Positions 22,756-32,198 are shown, counted from the stretch's first letter. The stretch: 64,000 bases of DNA from Proteles cristata cristata (GCA_017311185.1 JAESUZ010004796.1:492501-556500); one strand, 5' to 3'. Made by a program: numbers and translations. The notes: generated by a model not told the origin, from the sequence alone.

Positions 22756-23660
22756 GAGACAACTGTATCAGAGCGATCTCGATGAGAATTCCAGTTACTA
22801 GCCTCCACCTTAACCTATGCCTTCAAGTCCAGGGTCAGGAGGGAAGGGGACACGGGGCCGTGTGCACGGTGGGCCTGGGAACGGACAGTTCGACAAAGGC
22901 CTCTGGTGACTCTTGATACGCAGGTTTGGAAATTACTATACCCCTTCAGGGCCAGAGGTGAAGGGAAGGCCAGAGAGCGAGCCACCCGGAGGGAGTGGAA
23001 CACTGCTGAGTTCTTCTCAGAGGCACAGAGAGGATGACTATGGCATTGGCATGGATGAGATCCCTAGATCCATCCCCACGGAGGCTTGGAGGGTGCAGGA
23101 CCCTAGAGAGATACTGAGGAGAAGAAACGGGAAAAATGGTCCAAATGTACTTGGGAAAATCAAAACATTCCTCTTGATGGGCCGGGCCAGGCCTGTGCTA
23201 CAGAGTGACGCGGATTCCGGGAGGAAGGAGAATCATATGTGCAACACCAGCAGAAAGGCAGAGTTGAAAACCCTCAGTATTAACAATAAAAGTCATCGAA
23301 GATGGCTCAGAGGCTATCCCCTCACTCAGCACTGCCAAAGAACATCTTTTCTTGGCTAAATGCCTAGTTACGGATTAGTCTGGGTACGATCTTTGCAGAG
23401 GCGCGTACTGTAGAAAGTCAAAGCTATATAGCAGTGACCCCAATACACAGCCTGTTATGGCGTTTTAATGGTGGGAGATACAATAAAGGAAGGAAAGAAT
23501 TATAAATAATATCCAGTCTATTGAGTGAGTACTTTAAGGGCATTGCATTATTTTACAATGAGGGATTGTTTTTCCATTACAACTCGGAGTAACCGCTTGT
23601 TTCTGCCTCCTTATGGACTGGATGCACGTTTCTGACAAAGGACCAGAATGCAGCAAGTAG
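22756..23660. other. Unique sequence, nothing recognised
   Basis: A 148-codon open frame at 22913-23359 (plus) has no recognisable domain and no supporting splice or start context. A faint MIR-like phrase occurs at 23515-23600. Confidence 0.4.
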
Positions 23661-23673
23661 CAATGGTCTTTTT

Positions 23674-23731
23674 TTCTTTTTTAAGTTTATCTATTTATTT
23701 TGAGAGACAGAGAGAGAGCAAGCAGGGGACG

Positions 23732-23769
<38 letters not shown>

Positions 23770-23896
23770 CCCAAGCAGGTTCACGCTATCAGCACAGAGT
23801 CTGACACAAGGCTCAAACTCAAGAGCCGTGAGACCATGACCTGAGCCAAAACCAAGAGTTGGATGTTTAACCGACCAAGCTACCCGGGTGTCCCTC
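23674..23896 (-). repeat. SINEC_Fc-type SINE, minus strand
   Basis: TTTTTTAAGTTTATCTATTTATTTTGAGAGA tail, GA tract at 23737-23767, older-type body CCCAAGCAGGTTCACGCTATCAGC, head AGCTACCCGGGTGTCCC. Imperfect TSD CAATGGTCTTTTT (23661-23673) and CAATGGCCATTTT (23897-23909). It sits head-to-head with the next SINE, 39 bases away. Confidence 0.94.
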
Positions 23897-23935
23897 CAAT
23901 GGCCATTTTAAAAATGAGTTTAAAATAACATTTAG

Positions 23936-24153
23936 GAGGGGCGACCGGGTGGCTCAGTCAGTTGAGCGTCCGACTTCGGCTCAGGTCATGATCTCACGGT
24001 TCGTGGGTTCGAGCGCCGCGTCGGGCTCTGTGCTGACAGTTCAGAGCCTGGAGCCTGTTCCGGATTCCGTGTCTCCCTCTCTCTCTGACCCTCCCCTGCT
24101 CGCACTGTCTCTCTCGCTCTCTCAGAAATAAATAAAACATTAAAAAATAAAAT
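23936..24153 (+). repeat. SINEC_Fc-type SINE, first of a doublet at one target
   Basis: Head GGGGCGACCGGGTGGCTCAG, B box GGTTCGAGCGCC, body GCTGACAGTTCAGAGCCTGG, tail CTCTCAGAAATAAATAAAACATT. Flanked by AAAATAACATTTAG (23922-23935) and AAGATAACATTTAG (24154-24167). Confidence 0.96.
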
Positions 24154-24167
24154 AAGATAACATTTAG

Positions 24168-24398
24168 AGGTGCCTGGGTGGCTCAGTCGATTAAGCATTC
24201 AGCTTTGTCTCAGGTCATGATCTTGAGGTCTGTGGGTTTGAGCCCCACATTGGGGTCTGTGCTGACAGCTCAGAGTCCAGAGCCTGCCTTCTGTATCTCC
24301 TGCTCTCTCTCTGCCCCTTCTTTGCTCAAGCTCTGTCTCTGTCTCTCTCAAAAATAAACATTAAAAAAAATTTAAAATAACTAAAAAAATAAATAAAC
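24168..24398 (+). repeat. SINEC_Fc-type SINE, second of a doublet at one target
   Basis: Head AGGTGCCTGGGTGGCTCAGTCG, B box GGGTTTGAGCCCC, tail CTCTCAAAAATAAACATT followed by an A-rich extension. Flanked by AAGATAACATTTAG (24154-24167) and AAAATAACATTTAG (24399-24412), so the target motif is present three times. Confidence 0.96.
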
Positions 24399-24412
24399 AA
24401 AATAACATTTAG

Positions 24413-25290
24413 TACTGGCCTTATCTGTCTAATCCATTTGACAAGCAGACCCTGACAAGAGGATCCCCTCAGTGGAGGAAAACACATGCTCTTAGACACA
24501 GAGCATAGATTCAAGTGTTCATTTTCCCCCCAGCACTACGAAGGGTGCACGGTGTAGCATGTCTTAAAAGGAAGAGGAAATGAAATAAAAATTAGCCACA
24601 TAATGACCCCACAAAGCGCTGCATCTGGAGAGCAGGGACATCGAAGGAGAGCTAGGCAGACATCCCGCATCACGTGACAGACAGCCAACCGTCTGTATTT
24701 TTAGGCTCTTCACACTCTTTACAAAGAAGAAACAACAAAAAAAACTCCTACATGCCTGATTCGGGAGGCAGGAGCACCCACTTGTAACTCATCCCTCCTC
24801 AGACCGAACCCAGCAGCCTCCAAAGGTTCAATAGCCTTTTTATAAACCTATTGTGTGGGTGTGTGCCTAAAAATAGTGTGGTTCGGCAGGCAGATCACAC
24901 CAAGGAATATTTCCGACATCCTCAACTGCCAAACAACAGACAGAGGAATGGCAAAGGACGCCGAGACGGATCGGTAGGTAGCACGGCTGTAAGCCCCCTG
25001 CAGTGGCCCCTCCCTGGACGCCTCCAGGTTCCCGACCTTGTCTGAGCACATAGGAGCCAACTGCACCCTTCCAGCCTAGATGGGAAATTGCAGGTGGACG
25101 CAGGAGGGGATTGAGCCACTGATTCTACAGTACTCGCTGCCACTTCCAAAAGACCTTGGTTCCTCACTTAAACGGAGTGACTGGCAGTGATGATGACATG
25201 ACAGTAACAATGGACTGCATGGCCCTCCCTGGGCAACCTTATCCAAATGCAGCTTTCAGCCTTCCCTGCCTATCAGAATCCATTTTAAAA
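24413..25290. other. Unique sequence, nothing recognised
   Basis: No repeat or exon recognised. Overlapping frames of 60-81 codons on both strands at 24848-25167 look like chance. Confidence 0.45.
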
Positions 25291-25302
25291 AAATACAGAT
25301 GT

Positions 25303-25497
25303 CAGGGCCACCTGGGTGGCTCCATCGCTTAAGTGGTAGCCTTCAGCTCGGGTCATGATCTCGAGGTTTGTGGGTTGGAGCCCTGCCTCTGGCCCAGCAC
25401 TGACAGTGGGGAGCCTGCTTGGCATTCTCTCTCTCCCTTTCTCTGTCCCTCCCCCACTTGTTTGTGTGCTCATTCTCTAAATAAATAAGCTTTAATA
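25303..25497 (+). repeat. SINEC_Fc-type SINE, older subtype
   Basis: Head GGGCCACCTGGGTGGCTCCATCGC, B box region GGGTTGGAGCCC, body CACTGACAGTGGGGAGCCTGCTTGG, tail CTCTAAATAAATAAGC. Followed by an AT microsatellite. Confidence 0.93.
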
Positions 25498-25512
25498 TAT
25501 AAACACAAACAT

Positions 25513-25540
25513 AAATATATATATATGTATATGTATATAC
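25513..25540. repeat. (TA)n/(TATG)n microsatellite
   Basis: Alternating AT with ATGT units directly after the SINE tail at 25497. Confidence 0.85.
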
Positions 25541-25610
25541 AGACATCGGCAATCCAGTTGCAATTTAGTTTCTAAACATTGGTTTTAGATATCAGGTACT
25601 GGTATTTTTA

Positions 25611-25837
25611 TTTTTTTTAATCTTTTTAAATGTTTTATTTATTTCTGAGAGAGAGAGAGAGAGAGACAGTGTGAGCAGGGGAGGGTCAGAGAGAGAGGGA
25701 GATACAGAATCTGAAGCAGGCTCCAGGGTCTGAGATGTCAGCACAGAGCCCCATAAGAGGCTTGAACTCACAGATTATGAAGTCATGATCTGAGTTGTAG
25801 TCAGGACGCTTAACTGACTGAGCCACCCAGGCGCCCC
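25611..25837 (-). repeat. SINEC_Fc-type SINE, minus strand, part of a chimera
   Basis: Full-length reverse copy from TTTTTTAATC...TTTTATTTATTTCTGAGAGAG to GACTGAGCCACCCAGGCGCCCC. It is joined directly to an additional SINE head (25838-25917). One TSD encloses both: GTACTGGTATTTTTA (25596-25610) and GTACTGCTATTTTTA (25919-25933). Confidence 0.95.
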
Positions 25838-25917
25838 AGGGCTCGAACCCATGAACAGTGAGATCATGACCTGAGCCGAAGTTGGACGCTTAACCGACTG
25901 AGCCACCCAGGCACCCC
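25838..25917 (-). repeat. Extra SINE head only, part of a chimera
   Basis: About 80 bases of a second SINE's tRNA-like head in reverse (GGGCTCGAACCC to CCACCCAGGCACCCC), with an intact B box and no body or tail. It differs clearly from the head at 25760-25837, so it is not a recent tandem copy of it. Confidence 0.92.
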
Positions 25918-25933
25918 AGTACTGCTATTTTTA

Positions 25934-26470
25934 AAAGCTGGTATTTTTAAAACTACCCAGGGGATCGGATGGGTAGCAAAGAGTGAAAACCACTGCTGAA
26001 AACAACAAAGGCTTTTGGGCCAAGCCAGGTCCACCCTCCAGGGGAGAGGCAGGCAGCAAAAGCCGGCTGGAAGCAGGTGAGCATCAGGAGCTAAGCCTGC
26101 GGAGGATCGGCCACCAAGAGACCACCAGCGCTACTTTTCTAGACACTGCTCCTGGAAAGAATAAAAACCGAGACACAATAGGCTGCTCTGAAACAGATAA
26201 GATCATAAAAGAGTAAAAAAAAAAATTAGAACCTCAATTTTAATACTCCTTAATCCCCCGTTTTAGCTTAGCACCCCCTTCTCCCCCTTCTCAATGTATT
26301 TATAAAAAAGAGATTCTACCCATGGGTTTTTATAGCAGGGACAGGACAGAGCGAGACGGGAGAAAAAATGACACTGTCCTACAAACAGACTTGAGTTTGT
26401 TTTTAGATACAAACGGAGAGAGAGCAATAAAATGGCTGGATCAGTTGCACAAGCATTGCCTTCAGATGAA
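25934..26470. other. Unique sequence, nothing recognised
   Basis: Begins with a second TATTTTTAAAA phrase (25938-25953) echoing the preceding TSD. No exon or repeat recognised. Confidence 0.45.
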
Positions 26471-26600
26471 TATCTTATAAGAGATTATTACATCCATTTT
26501 GCCAATACAAAACTGGGATATGTAAACGATTAAGTAAATTGCCCCAGGTTACATTACGCTAATAATCTGACGACCTGAATGGCAAAACCAGTCGTCATCC
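26471..26600 (-). repeat. Probable MIR (antisense)
   Basis: 'attattacatccattttgccaatacaaaactggga...taagtaaattgccccaggttacat' follows the reverse MIR core (attatccccattttacagatgaggaaactgagg...taagtgacttgcccaaggtcaca). Confidence 0.55.
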
Positions 26601-26920
26601 AAATTCAAAATAAAGGTTCCCACTGTGGTCATGCACCTAGACTATTGCCACCAAGCCCGTCTGCCAGGTGTTTTTGTGCAAATGCGTGGGAGCTGGCCAG
26701 GACTCAGCCTGAGAGCTGGGAAAGCTGGGAGCTAGAGTCCGCGTCCTCAGGCCAGAGCCATCGGCCCCACACCTACGTATGTACGAGTCCCCTGAACGCC
26801 CCGTCCTCTGAGTGCCCAGGGCAGGGAAGCTGGTCACAGGAGCTGTGTGCGTTTAAGAAAAACAGACCCCCGAGGGGCCCACAACTGCTGGCTGTAACTA
26901 TCACTATATTGAGCAGAAGA
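26601..26920. other. Unique GC-richer sequence
   Basis: A 129-codon open frame (26579-26968) crosses into the SINE at 26932. It has no recognised domain. Confidence 0.4.
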
Positions 26921-26931
26921 GAGAATCAAAG

Positions 26932-27125
26932 GGGGCACCCAGGTGGCTCGGTCTGTTTAAGTGTCTGACTGGATTTTAGCTCAGGTCATCTCACAGTTTG
27001 TGGGATCAAGCCCCTCGTCAGAATCCCTACTTGGGATTCTCCTTTCCTCTCTCTCTCTCTGCCCTGTTCCTGCTTTCTCTCTTGCACTCTCTCTCTCTCA
27101 AAAATAAATAATTTTTTTTTTAAAA
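26932..27125 (+). repeat. SINEC_Fc-type SINE, first of a triplet
   Basis: Head GGGGCACCCAGGTGGCTCGG, short body, CT tract, tail CTCTCAAAAATAAATAATTTT. The outer TSD GAGAATCAAAG lies at 26921-26931 and after the third copy at 27549-27559. Confidence 0.93.
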
Positions 27126-27129
27126 AGCA

Positions 27130-27327
27130 AAGGGGGGCGGGAACGCGTGGGTGGCTCAGTTGGTTAAGCGCCTGACATTGTCTCAGGTCATGATCTCACA
27201 GTTCATGGGTTTGAGCCCCACGTCGGACTCTGTGCTGACAGTTCAGAGCCTGTAGACGGTGTCTCCCTCTCTCTCTACCCTCTCCTACTCACACTCTCTC
27301 TCACTCTCTCAAAAATAAAATAAGCAT
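27130..27327 (+). repeat. SINEC_Fc-type SINE, second of a triplet
   Basis: Head GGGGGGCGGGAACGCGTGGGTGGCTCAG has extra bases. B box GGGTTTGAGCCCC, body GCTGACAGTTCAGAGCCTG with a small deletion, tail CTCTCAAAAATAAAATAAGCATT. Confidence 0.94.
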
Positions 27328-27535
27328 TTGGGGTGCCTGGGTGGCTCAGTCGGTTGGGTGTCCGACTTCGGCTGAGGTCATGATTTCACAGTCTGGGGTT
27401 CGAGCCCCACATCAGGCTCTGTGCTGACAGCTCAGAGCCTGGAGCTGCTTCAGATTCTGTGTCTCCCTCTCTGTCCCTCCCCCGCTCGCTCTCTGTCTCT
27501 CAAAACAAAATAAAGACCAAAAAAAATGTAATTAA
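27328..27535 (+). repeat. SINEC_Fc-type SINE, third of a triplet
   Basis: Well-preserved head GGGGTGCCTGGGTGGCTCAG, B box GGGGTTCGAGCCCC, body GCTGACAGCTCAGAGCCTGG, tail CTCAAAACAAAATAAAGACC. It abuts the second copy with no spacer. Confidence 0.96.
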
Positions 27536-27559
27536 AATAAAAGAGAGGGAGAATCAAAG

Positions 27560-28679
27560 AATCCGATCTTAGAAATGTGTTCACATTTGCTAGGCAGTTC
27601 AGTAGAAAAACTTAAGTGTGTTTCACTGCATCTGGAGACTCTGCTCTAAATAAACAACCTTACAGAAGGGATGGCTACCATCACTTTATGTCAATTGTGT
27701 GTCCAGGGGTGAAGGAGACCAAATGACCTAAGAACCTACAGCCCCAGATCACAGAAGTGTGAAGCACAAAGACTGAGCCTGGAATGACACCCAATGCGAC
27801 AGCGCCATCTCCTCTGTGATCAGACACATGGCTTATTAACATAGAACGGCTTCTCTCCAGGAAAAACAGTTATTTTACTTCAGAATCAAAGTCTTAACAC
27901 TATCCATTGTTCCTCATTGAATGCTTCCTTTATGAAATCTTCCCCTGATATTTCCTCCAGAGAAATGTTTAATAAAAACAAACAAAGGAAAGAAAACAAA
28001 CCCTGCTGAGATGTAACTTACAAAGTTACAATGTGTTTTGTGAATGAGCCCTGCCGGCATTTGGGCTCCTGAGGAAGTTAGCAGCTTTTCTGTAAGGGAA
28101 TATTCAGAATTGTATCTTTAGGAGAAGACGGTACCTCAAATGTTTTCTGGCAAATGTTTTCTGAGTACCCGCTCTCTAGAAGCCTGATGCAAAGTTGAAC
28201 ACTGCATTGTAAACATTTTGTAATGGTGATTCCTAACATGCTGACTTTGATACTAGTCTCGTTCACCTTCCAGAGCTTGTATGGAATCAAGAAGCTATTT
28301 CAGGTGAAGGTTCAACCGGCCAGCAACAAGGTCCAGCTGCCGTGATGCTCGGGGGCAAGTGTGTTTTGGGAGGCTTGCTACTTCAAGGGGTGTTGGGGCC
28401 ACGGACAGGTCACGCCCCCAACACTCGAGCAACGACCGTTTCTTATTCTTGTACACGTTCAGGTTTTGTTAGGACTTTATTTGGTCTCACACAGCATCAA
28501 ACGTTTCTTTTTGTGAAGGATGAACATATGGACAGTGTCAGTGTAATTGTACTAACTCTTCCTGTTGCTTCTCATACATCTTGAAATCTCTGTAACATAA
28601 GACTAAATGGATGCGTTAGCCTTCTCCGGAAGTCACCTGCCTCCAGGGCACTGCCAAACAATGAGGTCTGAGAGCCCAG
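27560..28679. other. Unique sequence, nothing recognised
   Basis: No SINE, LINE or exon recognised. Several 62-80 codon frames lack domains. Confidence 0.45.
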
Positions 28680-28772
28680 CTCCTTTGTGCTCCCTAACTG
28701 CCTGGCTGGGTGACCTTGAACACATCATTTACCTCCCTGGCCTCAGCTGCCTTATCTTTAGAATGTGGATAT
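28680..28772 (+). repeat. MIR, 5' part, split by a SINE
   Basis: CTGGGTGACCTTGAACACATC and 'acctccctggcctcagctgccttatctttagaatgtgg' are the MIR core (gtgaccttgggcaagtcactta...cctcagtttcctcatctgtaaaatgggg). The element resumes after the inserted SINE at 28931. Confidence 0.8.
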
Positions 28773-28773
28773 T

Positions 28774-28931
28774 GGGGCGCCTGGGTGGCTCAGTTGGGTA
28801 AGCGTTGAAAGTCAGCTCAGGTTGTGATCTCATGGTTCATGAGTTCAAACCCGCATCAGGCTCTGTGCTGACAGATTCTCTCTCTCTGCCTCTCTGCTGC
28901 TGCTGCTCTCTCTCTCTCAAAATAAATATAA
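28774..28931 (+). repeat. SINEC_Fc-type SINE, shortened, inside MIR
   Basis: Head GGGGCGCCTGGGTGGCTCAG, reduced B box (GAGTTCAAACCC), body missing most of the CTCAGAGCC region, a (CTG)n run, tail CTCTCAAAATAAAT. It interrupts a MIR. Confidence 0.95.
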
Positions 28932-29035
28932 CAATACCTACTTCAAAGAACTATTGGGAGATAAATGAAACAGCTGAAGGACTAAACTATTATCTACCAC
29001 ATAGTAGTAACAGTAAGCAAATAAAGCTGCAATAG
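28931..29035 (+). repeat. MIR, 3' part, split by a SINE
   Basis: 'aacaatacctacttcaaagaactattgggagataaatgaaacagctgaagg...ctaccacatagtagtaacagtaagcaaataaagctg' continues the MIR 3' half (tacctacctcatagggttgttgtgaggattaaatgagat...ggcacatagtaagcgctcaataaatg). Confidence 0.75.
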
Positions 29036-29360
29036 TGGACTAGAATCATTATTAAGGAGAAGAGAAAATGGCCTGCAAATATTTGCAGATGAGACGAAGT
29101 GTCTACCGCATTCCATCATGAAGCCCATCCTGTGCGATTACAATGATCAGGGCTACATTTGGGGAAACATTTTTTGTAATATAACAGACATAAAACACTG
29201 TCATTTATTCATCTAGAAAGAACCTAATGGTAGGCAAAGAAATTGGAAAAAGAGCAAGAAAAGAAACCCCTATCATTATTAAGAAAAGTGCATCTTGCCT
29301 CGTGAATTGAGAAAAATAATCACAATAAATGATAGGTTTGAAAAAAAATGACTAAGATTT
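29036..29360. other. Unique sequence, nothing recognised
   Basis: AT-rich, no repeat or exon recognised. Confidence 0.45.
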
Positions 29361-29525
29361 AGGAAAGGAAGGAAGGAGAGAAAGAGCGAGCAACAGAAAA
29401 AAAGAAAAGGAAAGAGAGAGAGAGAAAGAAAGAAGAAAGAGAGAAAGAAAGAATGAAAGGGCAGCAGAAAAAAAGAAATAAAGAAAAAAGGAAGGAAGAA
29501 AGAGAAAGAAGGAAAAGAAAAAGAA
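29361..29525. repeat. Long polypurine (GAAA/GGAA)n tract
   Basis: About 165 bases almost entirely of A and G, mixed GAAA, GGAA, GA units with a few CAA interruptions. Open frames reported on its complementary strand are pure repeat translation (Phe/Leu/Ser). Confidence 0.9.
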
Positions 29526-29884
29526 TCCCAACACAAAGCAGTCTGAAGTGTGTCCAGCATGAACCAGTCAGTCCACGAGAAAGCAGAGGGCCAGACCTGT
29601 CACGAGAAGGACCAAACCCTACTTTGTCCAAGTGATGGACTCAGGAGAGTCCTCCTCCCCACGACTCCCTGGGCTTGGGAAGAGGAAGCTGAGTAGGCAG
29701 CAGGACTGTCCGTGGTGCAGGGCGAGACAGGGTGACTCTGTGACAGATCTCGCTCAGTCCGCCCTATGCCTTTGGTGACCTCACCAAATTCTCATACCTT
29801 ATGTGACCAAACACAAATTCATCAAATCATCTCTTCCCACACATTTTTTTTTTTTTTTTGCTATGAATAAACCACACTGAAATG
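29526..29884. other. Unique sequence with poly(T)
   Basis: A T run lies at 29846-29860. Nothing else recognised. Confidence 0.45.
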
Positions 29885-29990
29885 TACGTGTCTGAATGTA
29901 TTCACTCATCCATTCAAATGTGTGTATTAAGCGCCAGCCAAGCTGGGGGCGCAGAGGCCCATGGTGAACTCAGCTTACCAGTACACCCTT
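29885..29990 (-). repeat. Possible L2/MIR fragment (antisense)
   Basis: 'tgtattcactcatccattcaaatgtgtgtattaagcgccagcc' resembles the reverse L2 3' end (tcattcattcaacaaatatttattgagcgcctac). Confidence 0.4.
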
Positions 29991-30054
29991 GGTGTTTGCT
30001 GTTACGGCAATCAAATCCCTGCTACAGCTATTTGTATACAATTCTTTCTTTCCT

Positions 30055-30101
30055 GTTAGATTATAAACTCCTGAAGGGAAGGACCATAATCCATATTTTA
30101 A
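30055..30101 (+). repeat. L2 3' end, first part, split by a SINE
   Basis: 'gttagattataaactcctgaagggaaggaccataatccat' is the L2 3' pattern (tagactgtaagctccttgagggcagggacc). It continues after the SINE at 30318. Confidence 0.6.
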
Positions 30102-30317
30102 ACATTTTTTTAAGTTTATTTACTCATTTTGAGAGAGGGAGAGTAAGCGGGGGAGGGGCAGACAGAGAGGAAGGCCAAGAATCCCTAGCAGGCTCTGCGC
30201 CTTCAGCGCAGAGCCCAGTGCAGGGCTCAGACTCATGAACCACGAGATCATGACCTGGAGCCAAAATCAAGAGCTGGATACTCCCCTGACTGGGCCACCC
30301 AGGCATTTCGGGAGGGA
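30102..30317 (-). repeat. SINEC_Fc-type SINE, minus strand, inside L2
   Basis: TTTTTTTAAGTTTATTTACTCATTTTGAGAGAG, body CCTAGCAGGCTCTGCGCCTTCAG (older subtype), head GACTGGGCCACCCAGGCAT. TSD CCATATTTTAA at 30091-30101 and 30318-30328. Confidence 0.94.
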
Positions 30318-30415
30318 CCATATTTTAATCATCTTGTTTCCCTTGGCTCCTGACAGAGTGCTCCACTAACAGAAATTACCCAACAAGTGTTTATGGAAGG
30401 AAATCACCTCCAGCG
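30318..30415 (+). repeat. L2 3' end, second part
   Basis: 'accatattttaatcatcttgtttcccttggctcctgacagagtgctccactaacagaaattacccaacaagtg' continues the split L2 (catctttgtatccccagtgcctagcacagtg...). Confidence 0.5.
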
Positions 30416-31006
30416 TATGCGGAACAAGAGAGGCCGCAGACTCCCTCCCACGAGGTCTTCAGATTTTAAGACCACTTGACAGAGGTGCCTAACCCTTTCT
30501 ACAAACCTGGCTGATGGCGCGGTAGGAAACAAGAGTGTTTGGAAACATAATCTGAAAATGTCTTTGTTGTCCCGTAAGTAGAAGCAGCAAAACGTGAAGT
30601 TAAGGAAGGGATATGGGGTCACCCAAACGTTTTCCATCTAGGCCAGGGCGCTCCCCAACATCCGGGCACCTGATCCTTAGATCAGGCACCACCACAATTC
30701 AGACTTATACTCAACATCCTGATCCAGGCAATGGATGACACACTGCTGTTGGAAGCCAGCAAAAGGGCATCTGCCCCGGGGCTGTCCCCTACGCAGAGAC
30801 ATCTAAGTAAGTATGGTGTCTCTGCAGAAATCTGGGCAGGACAATGAGAAGTTTACCAGTCCGAGAAGGCTGTCAGTCAATGGAGATAAACTGTGGCCCC
30901 TCTGGAGGTCAACTAGAGCCTTCTGAACTTCAAAGTTGGCCAAAAAGCAACAAAGGGTAGGAATGAAAAGAAGCCTAGAATTCCCTGCCGATACTTATTT
31001 TGATTC
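30416..31006. other. Unique sequence, nothing recognised
   Basis: No repeat or exon recognised. Confidence 0.45.
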
Positions 31007-31021
31007 CAAAAAGGTGCAAGA

Positions 31022-31212
31022 AGGGGGCACTTGGGTGGCTCAGTTGGGTACGAGTCGGACTCTTGATCACGGCTCAGGTCATGGTCTCACAGTTGGCGAG
31101 GTCAACAGCCACATCGGACTCTGCTGACAGAGGAGCCTGCTTGGGATTCTCTCTTTGCCCCTTCCCTACATACTCACTCACATTCTCTCTCCCTCAAAAT
31201 AAACGTTGAAAA
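31022..31212 (+). repeat. SINEC_Fc-type SINE, older subtype with TSD
   Basis: Head GGGGGCACTTGGGTGGCTCAG, 'ggactcttgatcacggctcagg', decayed B box, TGACAGAGGAGCCTGCTTGGG, tail CCTCAAAATAAACGTTG. TSD CAAAAAGGTG[C/T]AA at 31007-31020 and 31213-31226. Confidence 0.94.
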
Positions 31213-31227
31213 CAAAAAGGTGTAAAG

Positions 31228-31843
31228 TTGAAGGTAAAGCTGAGAGTAGAGAAGAGGAATGAAGCATTCCAGCTTCGAAACGATACCTTTCTGATACAAA
31301 AATACCTAAGGAGTTAAAAACTCCTACCAGAATTCCAAAGGCTGAAATACACATCACTTGACCAGGATGGCAGCAGATATTCTAGAAAATCCTCTTCATC
31401 TTTGTAAGGACTAGAGTTTGGAGCTCACCCCAAATTTTTATTAAGCCCCTAATGATAATTGATTTCTCCTACAGAACAAGTCTCCTGATGAAGAGGCTGC
31501 TAAGGCTTTAGGAAGGCTGGTTAAATGTGTCCTAATGTCATCAATGGGAAAACGAGGAGACCAAATTGGTAAAATCATCTCTCTAATATTGTGCACCAAG
31601 TCAGCAATTAAATCAGTGTATCCCCTCCTCAGTTCTGATGCTACTACAAAATTCACAGATTTCAAGCAATGTATTCTTTGCATATAAACCTATGTGAGGT
31701 TAACAGTCCTTGCACAAGAGAAAATAGAAGAATCAGAGCACATGAGCTTCATTTATCCTCTTTTAAAAACAGACATGTTGTACAGATTCATGATGGGCCC
31801 TTGACCTGGGGTGTAATTTGTAACCCATGTTAAGAAGAGACTT
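31228..31843. other. Unique sequence, nothing recognised
   Basis: No retroposon recognised. The 80-codon minus-strand frame at 31441-31683 has no known domain. Confidence 0.45.
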
Positions 31844-31857
31844 AAAATGGATTTCCA

Positions 31858-32062
31858 GGGGCACCTGGTGGCTCAGTCAGTTATATGTCTGACTTCGGCT
31901 CAGATCACCATCTTGCAGTTCATGAGCTTGAGCCCCGTGCCTGGCTCTGTGCTGACAGCTCAAAGCCCAGAGCCTGCTTTGGATTCTGTGTCTCCCTCGC
32001 TCTTTGCCACTCCCCTGCTCAAGTTCTGTTTCTCTCACTCTCTAAAATAAATAAACATTTAA
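31858..32062 (+). repeat. SINEC_Fc-type SINE with 14-bp TSD
   Basis: Head GGGGCACCTGGTGGCTCAG (one G missing), GAGCTTGAGCCCC, body GCTGACAGCTCAAAGCCCAG, tail CTCTAAAATAAATAAACATT. TSD AAAATGGATTTCCA (31844-31857) and AAAATGGATTTTCA (32063-32076). Confidence 0.96.
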
Positions 32063-32198
32063 AAAATGGATTTTCAACTCAGAAAAAAACACTAGTTGGT
32101 ACACAGCAGCCAGAGCACAACATAGCAAAGATTTATTCTACACTATGCTCCAAAAGAGTTTGTCTGGATTCACATCATAAGCAACTCAAGTTCAATTG

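Noticed and set aside
22913..23359. 148-codon plus frame
   Set aside because: No recognisable domain, and no matching splice sites or conserved motif.
29279..29635. Phe/Leu/Ser-rich minus frames resembling membrane proteins
   Set aside because: They are translations of the polypurine tract complement and have no real hydrophobic-segment architecture.
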